Shown here piece after piece: positions 29,327 through 37,584 of a DNA stretch of 64,000 nt (its first letter is position 1; each line of letters opens with the position of its first letter). The stretch spans positions 1-64,000 of IMG/VR virus record IMGVR_UViG_3300042863_001519; one strand, written 5' to 3'. Both the position numbers and the translations under genes were made by a program. Below the pieces are notes generated by a model. The model ran no database searches. It worked only from the letters and a program-made list of their open reading frames with translations, and was not told the DNA's origin. Source of the stretch: a virus.

Positions 29327-29522
29327 TTTCTGTTGAATTTTCAATGTCATTAATCTCACGTAAAAAAGCCAGATATCCCCTAATGGTTATATCTGGCTCT
29401 TCTTTACATAATTTGTCTATCTCTTTCTCAGATAGATGTTTTAATCGTCCCACGGAAGACCTAAAGATCTTGAACTCTTCAGTGGTTCCTTTGTTCCCGG
29501 TATCGGTTTCTGTTTCTTGCAT
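29307..29522 (-). CDS. hypothetical protein, 71 aa, overlapping the UDG 3' end
   Basis: Its first 82 bases overlap the end of the uracil-DNA glycosylase in another frame, and its end overlaps the next start. The later half (RGYLAFLREINDIENSTENE) has protein-like composition. It could be real but overlaps more than its neighbours do. Confidence 0.4.
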   Translation of the reverse strand: MQETETDTGNKGTTEEFKIFRSSVGRLKHLSEKEIDKLCKEEPDITIRGYLAFLREINDIENSTENEQTNE

Positions 29523-30271
29523 TCTGTTTCTTCTATTTCTTTGTTCTTTATCCTATACCAGTTAATTACATGTTCTTCACCATTGTTGGCTGTGATAATG
29601 CCATTACACCATTTAAAGCAGTCATCGTATTTCCATGCCCTGTTCTGATAGCTTGCTGCTACAGGGTGCTCTATTTTCTTTACATAGTGCAGCAACGGTG
29701 ATACATACTTCTCCAGCTTATGGGCTTGGGCACCACATAGTACTATTGGTAAACCACTAAAGTATTTATTCAGTATTTCTTCAAAGAGAAACTTCATAAA
29801 AGGATGCCATGCTTCTGCATGTGAACCTGGTTTATCCCTTTCACACGTTAGTGAGCTATTAAGCAACAGTACACCTTCTTTAGTAAGCAGATAGCTATTA
29901 TCTGCTCTCTTATCAAAGTCGGGATTGAATCCAAAGAATGAATCCTCAATACCTTGATAAAAGATTTCCAAACTAGGTTGCAATGTACCTGTATTAGCAC
30001 ATGACATAGGAACACCATTAGCTATAACAATGTTATCCTTTGTGATACTTGGGTAAGGATCCATTAACACTACCACAGCCTTTACTTTATCTCTCTGACA
30101 CAACTCAAACGATTTAAACACATCATCTGAAGTAGGAACAATAACTCTTCTTATACTCTTCTGATGTTGCAAAAAAGAAAAGATCTTGTCAAACTCCGGT
30201 GTTGTGATAAATGGTTCAAACATTGGTAACCACGACCCAAATCTTTCTTTAATTTTATCCGTTATTTGCAT
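29441..30271 (-). CDS. ung: uracil-DNA glycosylase (family 1-like)
   Basis: 276 aa. Removes uracil from DNA. The active-site strand VVLMDPYP carries the catalytic Asp71 of the GQDPYH motif, IANGVPMS follows, and KEGVLLLNSSLT carries Asn138, the uracil-binding residue. HPVAAS (H202) replaces HPSPLS and is followed by the usual basic/aromatic loop; VINW matches the conserved PIDW end of the catalytic domain. A C-terminal tail of about 40 residues ends acidic (GLPWDD), unlike E. coli Ung. The second, degenerate paralogue is at 17225. Crassviruses commonly encode a UDG. Confidence 0.88.
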   Translation of the reverse strand: MQITDKIKERFGSWLPMFEPFITTPEFDKIFSFLQHQKSIRRVIVPTSDDVFKSFELCQRDKVKAVVVLMDPYPSITKDNIVIANGVPMSCANTGTLQPSLEIFYQGIEDSFFGFNPDFDKRADNSYLLTKEGVLLLNSSLTCERDKPGSHAEAWHPFMKFLFEEILNKYFSGLPIVLCGAQAHKLEKYVSPLLHYVKKIEHPVAASYQNRAWKYDDCFKWCNGIITANNGEEHVINWYRIKNKEIEETECKKQKPIPGTKEPLKSSRSLGLPWDD

Positions 30272-30280
30272 CTTTTTTAT

Positions 30281-31027
30281 TTATACCAATTCTGCTATAC
30301 CATATTCTTCTGTAAAGAACTGGTGATTATTCATCTGCTGCTGTAACCATGTTGTAGGAGTAGCACTTTTAAGTGCATAGGTTGTGTGATTGTACAGCTC
30401 CCACAGGCTGTCCGGGTGACCATAGTCAAATGTAGGCTTTATTAGCTCACTCTTGATAATATTGAGCTGAGTGCTTGTGATGATACCTTCTTCAATATAC
30501 ATACGACCCAAGAGCTCGGCAGTAGTCTTTCTGGTCACTTCTATCTCTTGCATCCTCTTCTTCTCAATAACCATCTTCTCAAATGTCTCACCAGCATCTG
30601 ATATATACTCTGTAAGCAGCTTTGGTGTCATTGTTTGTATCTGGCCCATGTGCTTGCTTTTGAATGTACCCATATCACCACGTACCATACCGTTCTCACA
30701 GATGAATACATAGCCACCAATAGCAAACTTCAAACTCAGTTGCTTGTTATAGCTGTTCTGCCAGGCTATCATGATACTCATGTCCGGATCATTGCCATAG
30801 TCAAGATGATACTTACCATTTGCTTTGGCACCACCTGATGCAAATGTATACTCTTCACTTCTCAATTTAAAGTCACACCTTTCTAAACTCTCCAAAGTAA
30901 GGTCCATAAGTTGACCATGGCTTACTGGTTTGTAGTAAGATGTTTGTTGAGGAACTTCTAAACTTCTAAGAAACTCTCTTGTTGATTTTACTTCTGCTAT
31001 TGCATTTACTGCTATATTGTTTTCCAT
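30281..31027 (-). CDS. DUF932-like phage/plasmid protein, 248 aa
   Basis: The centre (LKFAIGGYVFICENGMVRGDMGTFKSKH) matches the pattern of the DUF932 family, widespread in phages and plasmids and of unknown function. Lies directly upstream of the UDG with a 9-base gap, so it is co-transcribed with it. Confidence 0.65.
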   Translation of the reverse strand: MENNIAVNAIAEVKSTREFLRSLEVPQQTSYYKPVSHGQLMDLTLESLERCDFKLRSEEYTFASGGAKANGKYHLDYGNDPDMSIMIAWQNSYNKQLSLKFAIGGYVFICENGMVRGDMGTFKSKHMGQIQTMTPKLLTEYISDAGETFEKMVIEKKRMQEIEVTRKTTAELLGRMYIEEGIITSTQLNIIKSELIKPTFDYGHPDSLWELYNHTTYALKSATPTTWLQQQMNNHQFFTEEYGIAELV

Positions 31028-31037
31028 TGTTTTTGTT

Positions 31038-31235
31038 TTAAAATGAGCTGATTACACAAATCATGCCGTTCCCATCGGCACCTAAATTTTCCATTGCCCA
31101 AGCAATTGCCTCTTCTCTTGTTTTGAATGTTGCTAGATTAGTCCACTCACCACTATCTATTCTACTCACATGTGGTATATCTACTGCAAAACACTCTTCA
31201 TCATTTTCTTCTATGTTATCTATTATCTCACCCAT
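31038..31235 (-). CDS. hypothetical protein, 65 aa
   Basis: Acidic N-terminus, then a beta segment and FKTREEAIAWAMENLGADGNG, a compact alpha/beta pattern frequent in phage small proteins. Function unknown. Confidence 0.55.
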   Translation of the reverse strand: MGEIIDNIEENDEECFAVDIPHVSRIDSGEWTNLATFKTREEAIAWAMENLGADGNGMICVISSF

Positions 31236-31240
31236 TGTTT

Positions 31241-31501
31241 CTATTTTATGCTATTTATATAACCTTGTATTGCTTTCTCGTATATCATAGACTGTAATCT
31301 ATTCCAGTCTGTTTCTATTTCTGAGTTTTCTATATCTCCCTTGTAGTCTTCTACTAACAGCTGGTGAGCACTGTCTCCTTCTTCATACTCTCCTGTCATT
31401 AGTTTGAATACTTCAGCTTCTTTTTTTATCCACTCACATGAGCTGTAGTTAGGATAATAATATTCTACAAAATCCCAAACTTCGCTATTATTTGTTAACA
31501 T
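31241..31501 (-). CDS. hypothetical protein of the WDFVExYYPxYSSC family, 86 aa
   Basis: Shares WDFVEYYYPNYSSC and the ending IYEKAIQGYINSI with the protein at 34354 (WDFVEKYYPGYSSC and IYQSAIEGYIESL), so the two are paralogues. Function unknown. Confidence 0.6.
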   Translation of the reverse strand: MLTNNSEVWDFVEYYYPNYSSCEWIKKEAEVFKLMTGEYEEGDSAHQLLVEDYKGDIENSEIETDWNRLQSMIYEKAIQGYINSIK

Positions 31502-31977
31502 TGGTAGCTGTTTATTGCGTTTATAATATCTGCTAGACTAATAGTTTCTGTGAAGAACTCTTCTCCAGTGTTCTTACCTAGTCCGGTCCAGTTTACATGA
31601 TTCTCTCCATAGAGCTTTATAGTATGTCCTTCTACTTCTTGTGTTGGTTTGTGAGTAATATGCTCATCATTATCTTCTATTTCTACGAATGCCCAACCTT
31701 GTTTTGGTAGCTGTTCTACTAATAACAGTTCTTCCCACTTATCTCCTACACCATCTGTATTAAGAAACTCCACTTTATGAGTAAGAACTTCTATAGACAA
31801 CATAGTAGAGTGTTCATTTTTTAACATACTAGCCCTGTTTCCTATTCTTCTCCAAGGATGCATATGATTATTACCTATATTGTCAATGTGAATCAAAGCA
31901 CAATCACAGCTGTCCCATTCGCTGTTTACATGGGCACGTACTAGTATATGCTCTGTTGGTTTTTGCGATATTTTCAT
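31495..31977 (-). CDS. hypothetical protein, 160 aa
   Basis: Beta-rich, with ILVRAHVNSEWDSCDCALIHI near the N-terminus and several His residues. No family recognised. Overlaps both neighbours by a few bases. Confidence 0.55.
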   Translation of the reverse strand: MKISQKPTEHILVRAHVNSEWDSCDCALIHIDNIGNNHMHPWRRIGNRASMLKNEHSTMLSIEVLTHKVEFLNTDGVGDKWEELLLVEQLPKQGWAFVEIEDNDEHITHKPTQEVEGHTIKLYGENHVNWTGLGKNTGEEFFTETISLADIINAINSYQC

Positions 31978-32207
31978 TACGCTTCTTTTAGTAGTTTAAC
32001 AATATCTTCATCACTCATATTCCACTCATCTTCTGTTAGGTAATAGTACATTAGGTCGTCTATAGCTTCTGCTCTTTCATCACATTGGGCTAAACCCATC
32101 ATAATCTCATCTTCTAGACCTTTTGTACTAACAAAAACCATACCTCTAGAATCATCTAAAAATATCTCTCTATACGGATACTTCTCCCTTTTATATGTTA
32201 GTTCCAT
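31977..32207 (-). CDS. hypothetical acidic protein, 76 aa
   Basis: Begins MELTYKREKYPYREIFLDDSRG and ends in an acidic helix (YLTEDEWNMSDEDIVKLLKEA). Function unknown. Confidence 0.5.
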   Translation of the reverse strand: MELTYKREKYPYREIFLDDSRGMVFVSTKGLEDEIMMGLAQCDERAEAIDDLMYYYLTEDEWNMSDEDIVKLLKEA

Positions 32208-32412
32208 TTTCTTCGTTTTTCCATCTTATATAATCTTCTTCTGCACATATGCCATTATGATCTTGACACTTACAGCACCACGTATCATCTTTGCTATCTT
32301 CTATATCATCAAGATTCCACTGTATAGAATCTTCATTCAACTTTACCCACTGTTTGAACTCTACATCTGGCGAACCACAGTGCTCACACACCCATATTAT
32401 CTTCGTGTACAT
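32191..32412 (-). CDS. small zinc-ribbon-like protein, 73 aa
   Basis: Two CxxC pairs: CEHCGSPDVEF near residue 9 and WCCKCQDHNG near residue 47, as in rubredoxin/zinc-ribbon folds. Could bind nucleic acid or protein. No specific family. Confidence 0.6.
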   Translation of the reverse strand: MYTKIIWVCEHCGSPDVEFKQWVKLNEDSIQWNLDDIEDSKDDTWCCKCQDHNGICAEEDYIRWKNEENGTNI

Positions 32413-32629
32413 CTGTTATCTCTTTTACTATTCGGTGAATAAAAATACCACTATCCTGTAGCCAACCAAACTCTGTTAGAATAGCTTCCTCTATTGTAGC
32501 TGGTGGGTATGCATCAACCTCAGCATTAGTAGCTGCACATATCTGCATTATCTCTTCAGCTACTAGTATCTCTACTAAGAACTTCCTTGTTTTATGTGCT
32601 TCTTCTACTATTTCATCTACTGTTTTCAT
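32384..32629 (-). CDS. hypothetical protein with MKTVDEI start, 81 aa
   Basis: Starts MKTVDEIVEEAHKTRKF, one of a local set of MKTxxEI-type short proteins, and contains an EFGWLQDSGIFI segment. Function unknown. Confidence 0.5.
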   Translation of the reverse strand: MKTVDEIVEEAHKTRKFLVEILVAEEIMQICAATNAEVDAYPPATIEEAILTEFGWLQDSGIFIHRIVKEITDVHEDNMGV

Positions 32630-32793
32630 AGGTTATCTATTAGGCTGAGTATTCTACATTCTGTATTATCATCTATTGCTTGGTCAGCACATTCACTAAT
32701 TATACTATTAGCCCACTCTTTGAGTATAGTTTCTGTAGACTCCCAATCATTATATTCTACTAGCTCTTCTGTTATTTTTCTTATTGTTTTCAT
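32626..32793 (-). CDS. hypothetical protein with MKTIRKI start, 55 aa
   Basis: Start chosen at the MKTIRKITEELVEY ATG (32793), outside the end of the upstream gene. Shares ILKEWANSI with the neighbour at 32804 (LLQEWADEI), so they are duplicated copies. Function unknown. Confidence 0.5.
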   Translation of the reverse strand: MKTIRKITEELVEYNDWESTETILKEWANSIISECADQAIDDNTECRILSLIDNL

Positions 32794-32803
32794 AATATAT
32801 ATT

Positions 32804-32950
32804 TTACCACTGATGTCCACTTATTTCTGCATTATCTTTAATTTCATCAGCCCACTCCTGTAACAGCTGTTCTATCTGTTTAGTACCCATATTTTTATCT
32901 ACAAATATGCCTTTTTCTATTTCTATAGCTATTTCTTTTGCTGTTTTCAT
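32804..32950 (-). CDS. small protein with MKTAKEI start, 48 aa
   Basis: Reads MKTAKEIAIEIEKGIF and later QLLQEWADEIKDNA; clearly related in layout to the protein at 32626. Fills the gap between genes with normal composition. Function unknown. Confidence 0.5.
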   Translation of the reverse strand: MKTAKEIAIEIEKGIFVDKNMGTKQIEQLLQEWADEIKDNAEISGHQW

Positions 32951-32978
32951 ACTATTTGTTTTTGCTTAAAATGTTTGA

Positions 32979-33155
32979 CTATTCATGTTCTTGGTTTTCT
33001 TCTAAATAGAAATTAATAACCTGCTCTTTTGCATTTACATAAGAGCTAGCTTCAATTGCTTTATACCACATGCCTGATTGTTCTGCATTCTCAAGAGATA
33101 TAAGGTTTATAAACTTTCCCTTTTCTCTCTCATAGCCAACATAATATGTTTTCAT
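32979..33155 (-). CDS. small protein, 58 aa, following the primase
   Basis: ATG at 33155 overlaps the primase stop as ATGA. Begins MKTYYVGYEREKGKFI and ends acidic (FYLEENQEHE). Such coupling argues that it is real. Function unknown. Confidence 0.5.
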   Translation of the reverse strand: MKTYYVGYEREKGKFINLISLENAEQSGMWYKAIEASSYVNAKEQVINFYLEENQEHE

Positions 33156-34120
33156 ATTAAATCTTTTGATTTTAATGTTTCAAGTAATACTTCTTCACCA
33201 TGTAACCGATAAAGATCTGCAAAATCTTTAATAGGTAGATATGACCTTGGTACATTAATGTAATTGTACTTAAACTCTTCAGTTATTTTTATGCAATTCT
33301 TTACACCAGCATCATCACTATCATAATTAATCCACACTTCTTTGTCACGCAACTCTTCTACAAAACTTTCAGTAAAACATGCTCTAGTTTCATTCTGTAC
33401 ATTTATTACATTGTCAAGGTACTTACTGAGAACCAGTCTGTCCTTCTTTGACTTTGTAATAATTATCCTATCTGCACTTTGTATCACCTTTCTGTTTTCC
33501 ACAATTGTCAATGGAATATTACTCTTCCATCTTTCATCTTTAGGTCTATTTGGAAAATAGAGTTTATATCCTTCATCATACCGGTAAACATATGCAAGCT
33601 CATCTTTGAGAACAGGGCATCTATGTCTATTGATCCAAGCTTCTTTTAAAGGATATACATCATCTTCTTTTAACTGAGCAGAAGTAATACCAAACTGTTT
33701 CCAGTAGTTACCATCGGCCTGGTTAAACTTCCTTACAGTAACTTGGATAAAGGAATGTCTCTTTTGGTCTATAAAGGGTTTTACATACTGAGAGGTAATT
33801 CTTGCAGATTCATCTTTACCATCTTCTATACCAAAGTCTTTTGCAATCTTTATTAATGCAGCTTTGATATCAAGATTGTATAGCTGCTCTACAAGATTGA
33901 TACAATCACCTCTAAAAGTATCATCGGAATGATCTCGGTGTTGTATCTTACCATCTCGCATGTAAACAGAAAAAGAAGGATTGTTGTCTTTGTGAAAAGG
34001 ACTTTTTCTGGATTGACCTATAGTAAACTCACCAATGTAATATCTGTAAACATCATACTCGTTAATTTTACTAAACAGATAGTCTTTAGATATTGTTTCT
34101 TCCCTTTTTTCCAGTTTCAT
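33152..34120 (-). CDS. DnaG-like primase with degenerate zinc finger
   Basis: About 322 aa from the MKLEKREE start (a longer frame begins at 34156). The N-terminal part matches the CHC2 region of DnaG primases (SRKSPFHKDNNPSFSVY and GDCINLVEQLYN), but the Cys ligands of the zinc finger are missing. The Toprim-like domain follows: RIIITKSKKDRL at the position of the first acidic motif, here with Lys in place of Glu, and WINYDSDDAGVKN supplying the DxD metal site. It would make RNA primers for the phage replisome with the helicase at 37-39.6 kb. Confidence 0.8.
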   Translation of the reverse strand: MKLEKREETISKDYLFSKINEYDVYRYYIGEFTIGQSRKSPFHKDNNPSFSVYMRDGKIQHRDHSDDTFRGDCINLVEQLYNLDIKAALIKIAKDFGIEDGKDESARITSQYVKPFIDQKRHSFIQVTVRKFNQADGNYWKQFGITSAQLKEDDVYPLKEAWINRHRCPVLKDELAYVYRYDEGYKLYFPNRPKDERWKSNIPLTIVENRKVIQSADRIIITKSKKDRLVLSKYLDNVINVQNETRACFTESFVEELRDKEVWINYDSDDAGVKNCIKITEEFKYNYINVPRSYLPIKDFADLYRLHGEEVLLETLKSKDLI

Positions 34121-34361
34121 CTTCGTTCTCTTTGTTGTCTTTTCTAAAATGAGCAATAAGATGAAGATATACTTCTTTCATTGCAAAAAACTCATGAGCC
34201 CAATGTCCTTTTATAATCTTTTCAATAGAACCATCTGGCTGTACTACTGAATCATACAGATCTTCATCTGTTTTATTTTTTGTTGTATCTTTCCAATCTA
34301 TTTCTGCAAGACAAGTTGCCAATCCATCAATGTCTATTATATCATATACCGTTTTATCCAT
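34086..34361 (-). CDS. hypothetical protein, 91 aa
   Basis: Begins MDKTVYDIIDIDGLATCLAEIDW and ends in a charged tail (DNKENEDETGKKGRNN) overlapping the primase start. Contains WAHEFFAMKEVYLHLIAHF. Not recognised. Confidence 0.55.
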   Translation of the reverse strand: MDKTVYDIIDIDGLATCLAEIDWKDTTKNKTDEDLYDSVVQPDGSIEKIIKGHWAHEFFAMKEVYLHLIAHFRKDNKENEDETGKKGRNNI

Positions 34362-34815
34362 TCTTCTGTCTTTTGTCTTTTAGTGATTCAATGTATCCTT
34401 CTATTGCACTCTGGTAAATCTTTACCAGTAACTCATCTTGTACCATTGCTGCTTTCACATGACTCCCATTGAGTTTATATTTCCACATTAACTGTGCAGC
34501 TTCTCCCCAATTACAATCAGGCTCTGTCATAATTACATCAAGGTCATTTGCTTTTGCTATCTGATCACAGCTACTATAACCAGGATAATACTTCTCTACA
34601 AAATCCCATGGGATGGTCAATTTCTGATCTTCATCTTTCTTTGTTTTTATGTATTTAAGTAGTATCAACCAAAGACTATCTAGTTGAATAGCATCGTATG
34701 CTTCTTGTAACTCTTCACCTTCCCATAAAGACTCAGAGGCCCTGGAAATCTCCAGGACCATCTTATCAAAGTCTTTTTTAGGCATTTCTACCATTGCTTG
34801 CTTAATTGCTTTCAT
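34354..34815 (-). CDS. hypothetical protein of the WDFVExYYPxYSSC family, 153 aa
   Basis: N-terminal helical domain plus a C-terminal half paralogous to the protein at 31241 (WDFVEKYYPGYSSC and IYQSAIEGYIESL). Function unknown; position is between primase and SSB-like genes. Confidence 0.6.
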   Translation of the reverse strand: MKAIKQAMVEMPKKDFDKMVLEISRASESLWEGEELQEAYDAIQLDSLWLILLKYIKTKKDEDQKLTIPWDFVEKYYPGYSSCDQIAKANDLDVIMTEPDCNWGEAAQLMWKYKLNGSHVKAAMVQDELLVKIYQSAIEGYIESLKDKRQKNG

Positions 34816-34816
34816 A

Positions 34817-35446
34817 TTATGCTTGTTGTATCTTCTGCATGTACTTTACCAAGAGCTGAGAGTGTTCCTTCTGAAACTCTATCATAACATCACGGTTGCT
34901 CTTTGTCATAGATGTTGGTATCTCTGGTAGTTCTATTCCATCAAGCATTTTTGCCATCTCAATCTTCTCCTGCATTACTTTGATAAAGTCAGCAGCACTC
35001 TGTGCTTTGATAGCAGGATTACCATCTGTAATTCTTCTTGTCCACTGTCTTTTTTGCTTATCTGCTACTGGTGTAGGCTCTACTACTGGTGCCGGTGTAC
35101 CTGGTTCTGTTGCAAATCCTGGCATTATTGCAGCTATTCCTGTTCCGGTTACTTCATGTACATTGTTCAGTTCCATTGTTGGTGTTGTTTCTACTGTTCT
35201 ATAAGCTAATTCTGCATATTGACCTAGTTGCTCAATAATAAAATCTCTTTGATCTTCTTCACAATCATCTTCATCAAGTAAGTACTCATTTACTTGTCTT
35301 ATATCTTGTACTTTGTTAAAAATATTCAAACAGTTGACAATTACATCTGGCTTAATGTCATTGATGTAAAATACTAATTCATTACTGTCTTGTGTATCAA
35401 CTACTGCAGGTATTGCACCATGTGTGCTTAATATGTAACGATTCAT
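34817..35446 (-). CDS. hypothetical protein with Pro-rich linker, 209 aa
   Basis: N-terminal globular domain (RYILSTHGAIPAVVDTQDSNELVFYINDI), then a Thr/Pro/Val linker (TEPGTPAPVVEPTPVAD), then a basic RQWTRRITDG segment and a helical C-terminus. Bipartite architecture suggests a protein-DNA or protein-protein adaptor. Not recognised. Confidence 0.55.
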   Translation of the reverse strand: MNRYILSTHGAIPAVVDTQDSNELVFYINDIKPDVIVNCLNIFNKVQDIRQVNEYLLDEDDCEEDQRDFIIEQLGQYAELAYRTVETTPTMELNNVHEVTGTGIAAIMPGFATEPGTPAPVVEPTPVADKQKRQWTRRITDGNPAIKAQSAADFIKVMQEKIEMAKMLDGIELPEIPTSMTKSNRDVMIEFQKEHSQLLVKYMQKIQQA

Positions 35447-35451
35447 TGTTT

Positions 35452-35492
35452 TCTTTTTAAAAAGCAGGGGAATTATTATTAGTTCCCCTGCA
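35452..35492 (-). terminator. rho-independent terminator
   Basis: Minus-strand hairpin GCAGGGGAA/TTCCCCTGC (arms 35483-35491 and 35464-35472) followed by five T, between the SSB-like gene end and the next start. Confidence 0.8.
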
Positions 35493-35505
35493 TTGTTTCA
35501 AATAA

Positions 35506-36444
35506 TTACCAATCTATCTCAGTTGGTGCTACTTTAGGACTTTCTTCTCCATCTTCTTTAAAGGTATTGTCACCAGTAACTTGATGGATACTTGGGTCAA
35601 ACTTCTTCAAGAAGCAAAGCTCAAATGCACCTTTGCAACCATATTTACCAATAGCTTGTTCGTGCCATTTACTCACAGCTTTATCAGCATCCCAGTTTTT
35701 GGTAGACATTGCAAATGCAAACTTCTTAAACTTGTAACTAGAGATAAAATCACCGTACAGGTTCTGATACATTTTTGTATCACCATCTTTCTCTACTATA
35801 CCTACAAATGCAAGAGCTGCAAATGGAGAAGCAAGAGAATTACCATCACCTTTTAACTGACTACGGTATTCTTTTTCAATATAGTTATCCAGATTGCGAA
35901 ACAGTTTTCCTTTATCAAAAAGAATATTGGTCTTTTCTGAAAAGAAGTTTGCTTTTCCCAACCAAGCTTGGAGGAAGTTGTAGAAGTCAGCTTCACCTTG
36001 TATTGCCTCACGAACTTTCTTCTTACCAGTAAGAGGGTTACCATCTTTGTCTTCAGTAATAAGATTACCATTCTTGTCTTTAAACTCTGTAAACCACGAT
36101 GGGAGATTTTCCTCACTATCTACCCAAGTAGACATACCACTTTGGTTCACAAACTGTTTCTTACCAGATGCTTCAGAAACTACTTTCTTATCTACTATAC
36201 GGAAACGGTGATTAAACTTCTGCTTGTCGGCAGTCTGTGCTTCCATCCAGAAACTCAAAGTCAGAACTTCTTCTTGCTTATCGTTCTTGGTTTCATAAAC
36301 TTGCTCACTGGCATTATCTTTCAGCTTATAGTCTAAAATTTCAGCAAGCTCTTCTTTAGAAGGATTGATTGCTAATACTCGGTCCATCATTGCAAATCCT
36401 ACAAATAACGGACGTTCTTGGGCACTACTCTTTTCTAATTCCAT
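35506..36444 (-). CDS. putative single-stranded DNA-binding protein
   Basis: 312 aa. Central region is beta-rich with conserved aromatics and a GKKKVREAIQGEADFYNFLQAWL segment, followed by a basic stretch and an acidic C-terminal tail ending KVAPTEIDW. An acidic tail with a final hydrophobic residue is the layout of phage SSBs that recruit replication partners. It lies between primase and the Sak4-like ATPase. The SSB call rests on layout and context, not on a clear OB-fold motif. Confidence 0.5.
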   Translation of the reverse strand: MELEKSSAQERPLFVGFAMMDRVLAINPSKEELAEILDYKLKDNASEQVYETKNDKQEEVLTLSFWMEAQTADKQKFNHRFRIVDKKVVSEASGKKQFVNQSGMSTWVDSEENLPSWFTEFKDKNGNLITEDKDGNPLTGKKKVREAIQGEADFYNFLQAWLGKANFFSEKTNILFDKGKLFRNLDNYIEKEYRSQLKGDGNSLASPFAALAFVGIVEKDGDTKMYQNLYGDFISSYKFKKFAFAMSTKNWDADKAVSKWHEQAIGKYGCKGAFELCFLKKFDPSIHQVTGDNTFKEDGEESPKVAPTEIDW

Positions 36445-36480
36445 AATTTAATTTATTTTTATTTGTTTACTTAATTTTTA

Positions 36481-37194
36481 CTACAGTGAATAATACTCAG
36501 ACATACGATCAAAGATATACTTACCATCATTTGGTATTTCCAGATGATTGTTGCCGTTTTTATCCGGGAACATGCCTTCTGGTACCTTGGTAGATGTATC
36601 CATTTCAAAAGTCTTTAGGAAGTACTGTGGTTTACCATCCTTCATTCTTGTACCTGTGTACAATACAATAGTAAAGTGTTGCTCGATTTTGCCTTCGAAC
36701 TCTTTACCATGTACCGACATCATTCTCTTCTTACCCTCACCCTCTACTTTGAGCCATTCGTCATGAGAGAATACAATAACATCCTTCTCAATGTTTTTGA
36801 GAATCTCAATGTACTCATACACCTGACGATTGTAATTCTTGTAAATATCAAAGCCCTGAAAGTTCATTGCCATTTCCTTGTTCAGTGTATTGAAAGCCAT
36901 TGTCTGACTATCAATAATAATCTGTTTGATCTCAGGATTAGCTCCAAACTTCTCAAGGTTGTCTTTGAACGATGCCCATGTCTTTGGCATACCCATAAAT
37001 TTGAAAGGTCCACCATCTTTATAAGGAAGTGGTTTCCTCTCCATGTTAATGTAACCGGTTGTGTTCCGGTCTGCTGTTTTTGACAAGTAGGACTTACCTG
37101 CACCTGTCGGTCCTACAACAGCTAATTTGCCGTAGAACGAACGCTTTAATGAAGATGCTTGTTTCTGCTCTTCACCACTTTTTTGGTTTTCCAT
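36481..37194 (-). CDS. Sak4-like RecA-fold ATPase (AAA_24 type)
   Basis: 237 aa. Walker A is VVGPTGAGKS near residues 27-36; Walker B is KQIIIDSQTMAF, followed by VIVFSHDEW as sensor. The small single-domain RecA core matches phage ATPases of the Sak4 group, which promote single-strand annealing with SSB. The adjacent SSB-like gene fits that pairing. A second recombinase beside RecA in one phage is notable. Confidence 0.75.
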   Translation of the reverse strand: MENQKSGEEQKQASSLKRSFYGKLAVVGPTGAGKSYLSKTADRNTTGYINMERKPLPYKDGGPFKFMGMPKTWASFKDNLEKFGANPEIKQIIIDSQTMAFNTLNKEMAMNFQGFDIYKNYNRQVYEYIEILKNIEKDVIVFSHDEWLKVEGEGKKRMMSVHGKEFEGKIEQHFTIVLYTGTRMKDGKPQYFLKTFEMDTSTKVPEGMFPDKNGNNHLEIPNDGKYIFDRMSEYYSL

Positions 37195-37202
37195 ATAATT
37201 GA

Positions 37203-37571
37203 TTAATTGATTACTGCTTTAAAGATTTCTTTTACTTTGGCATCTAGTAGTTCCTTGTTATCTGAAAGTACACCGTTAAGTATCTTGTTACCTTGACTTT
37301 GCCATCCAAATGAGTGTGAGAAGAAATCAGATAATTTTACTTGTTTGATTGTCTCTTGTATATGCTCATTTAATAGTTCTTTAAAGTTGGGTATCATATC
37401 CTGTACACCTTCTTTTACTAGATCTTTTGCCAGTTTTCCCATAAGCACTCTTCCTCTTTCACCAGACACTGATACATCTCCTACACAGTTCCTGACATGC
37501 TTTCTTATCTCATCTGTCACTATTTGCTTTATCTCTTCTTCTGAGAGATAGTCTTCTATTTTTATTTCCAT
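37203..37571 (-). CDS. hypothetical helical protein, 122 aa
   Basis: Amphipathic helices throughout (YLSEEEIKQIVTDEIRKHV, LLNEHIQETIKQV), no zinc or nucleotide motifs. Placed between the ATPase and helicase genes, so a replication accessory role is possible. A similar layout occurs in other phages as an uncharacterised protein. Confidence 0.55.
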   Translation of the reverse strand: MEIKIEDYLSEEEIKQIVTDEIRKHVRNCVGDVSVSGERGRVLMGKLAKDLVKEGVQDMIPNFKELLNEHIQETIKQVKLSDFFSHSFGWQSQGNKILNGVLSDNKELLDAKVKEIFKAVIN

Positions 37572-37584
37572 TTTTTATAGTTAA

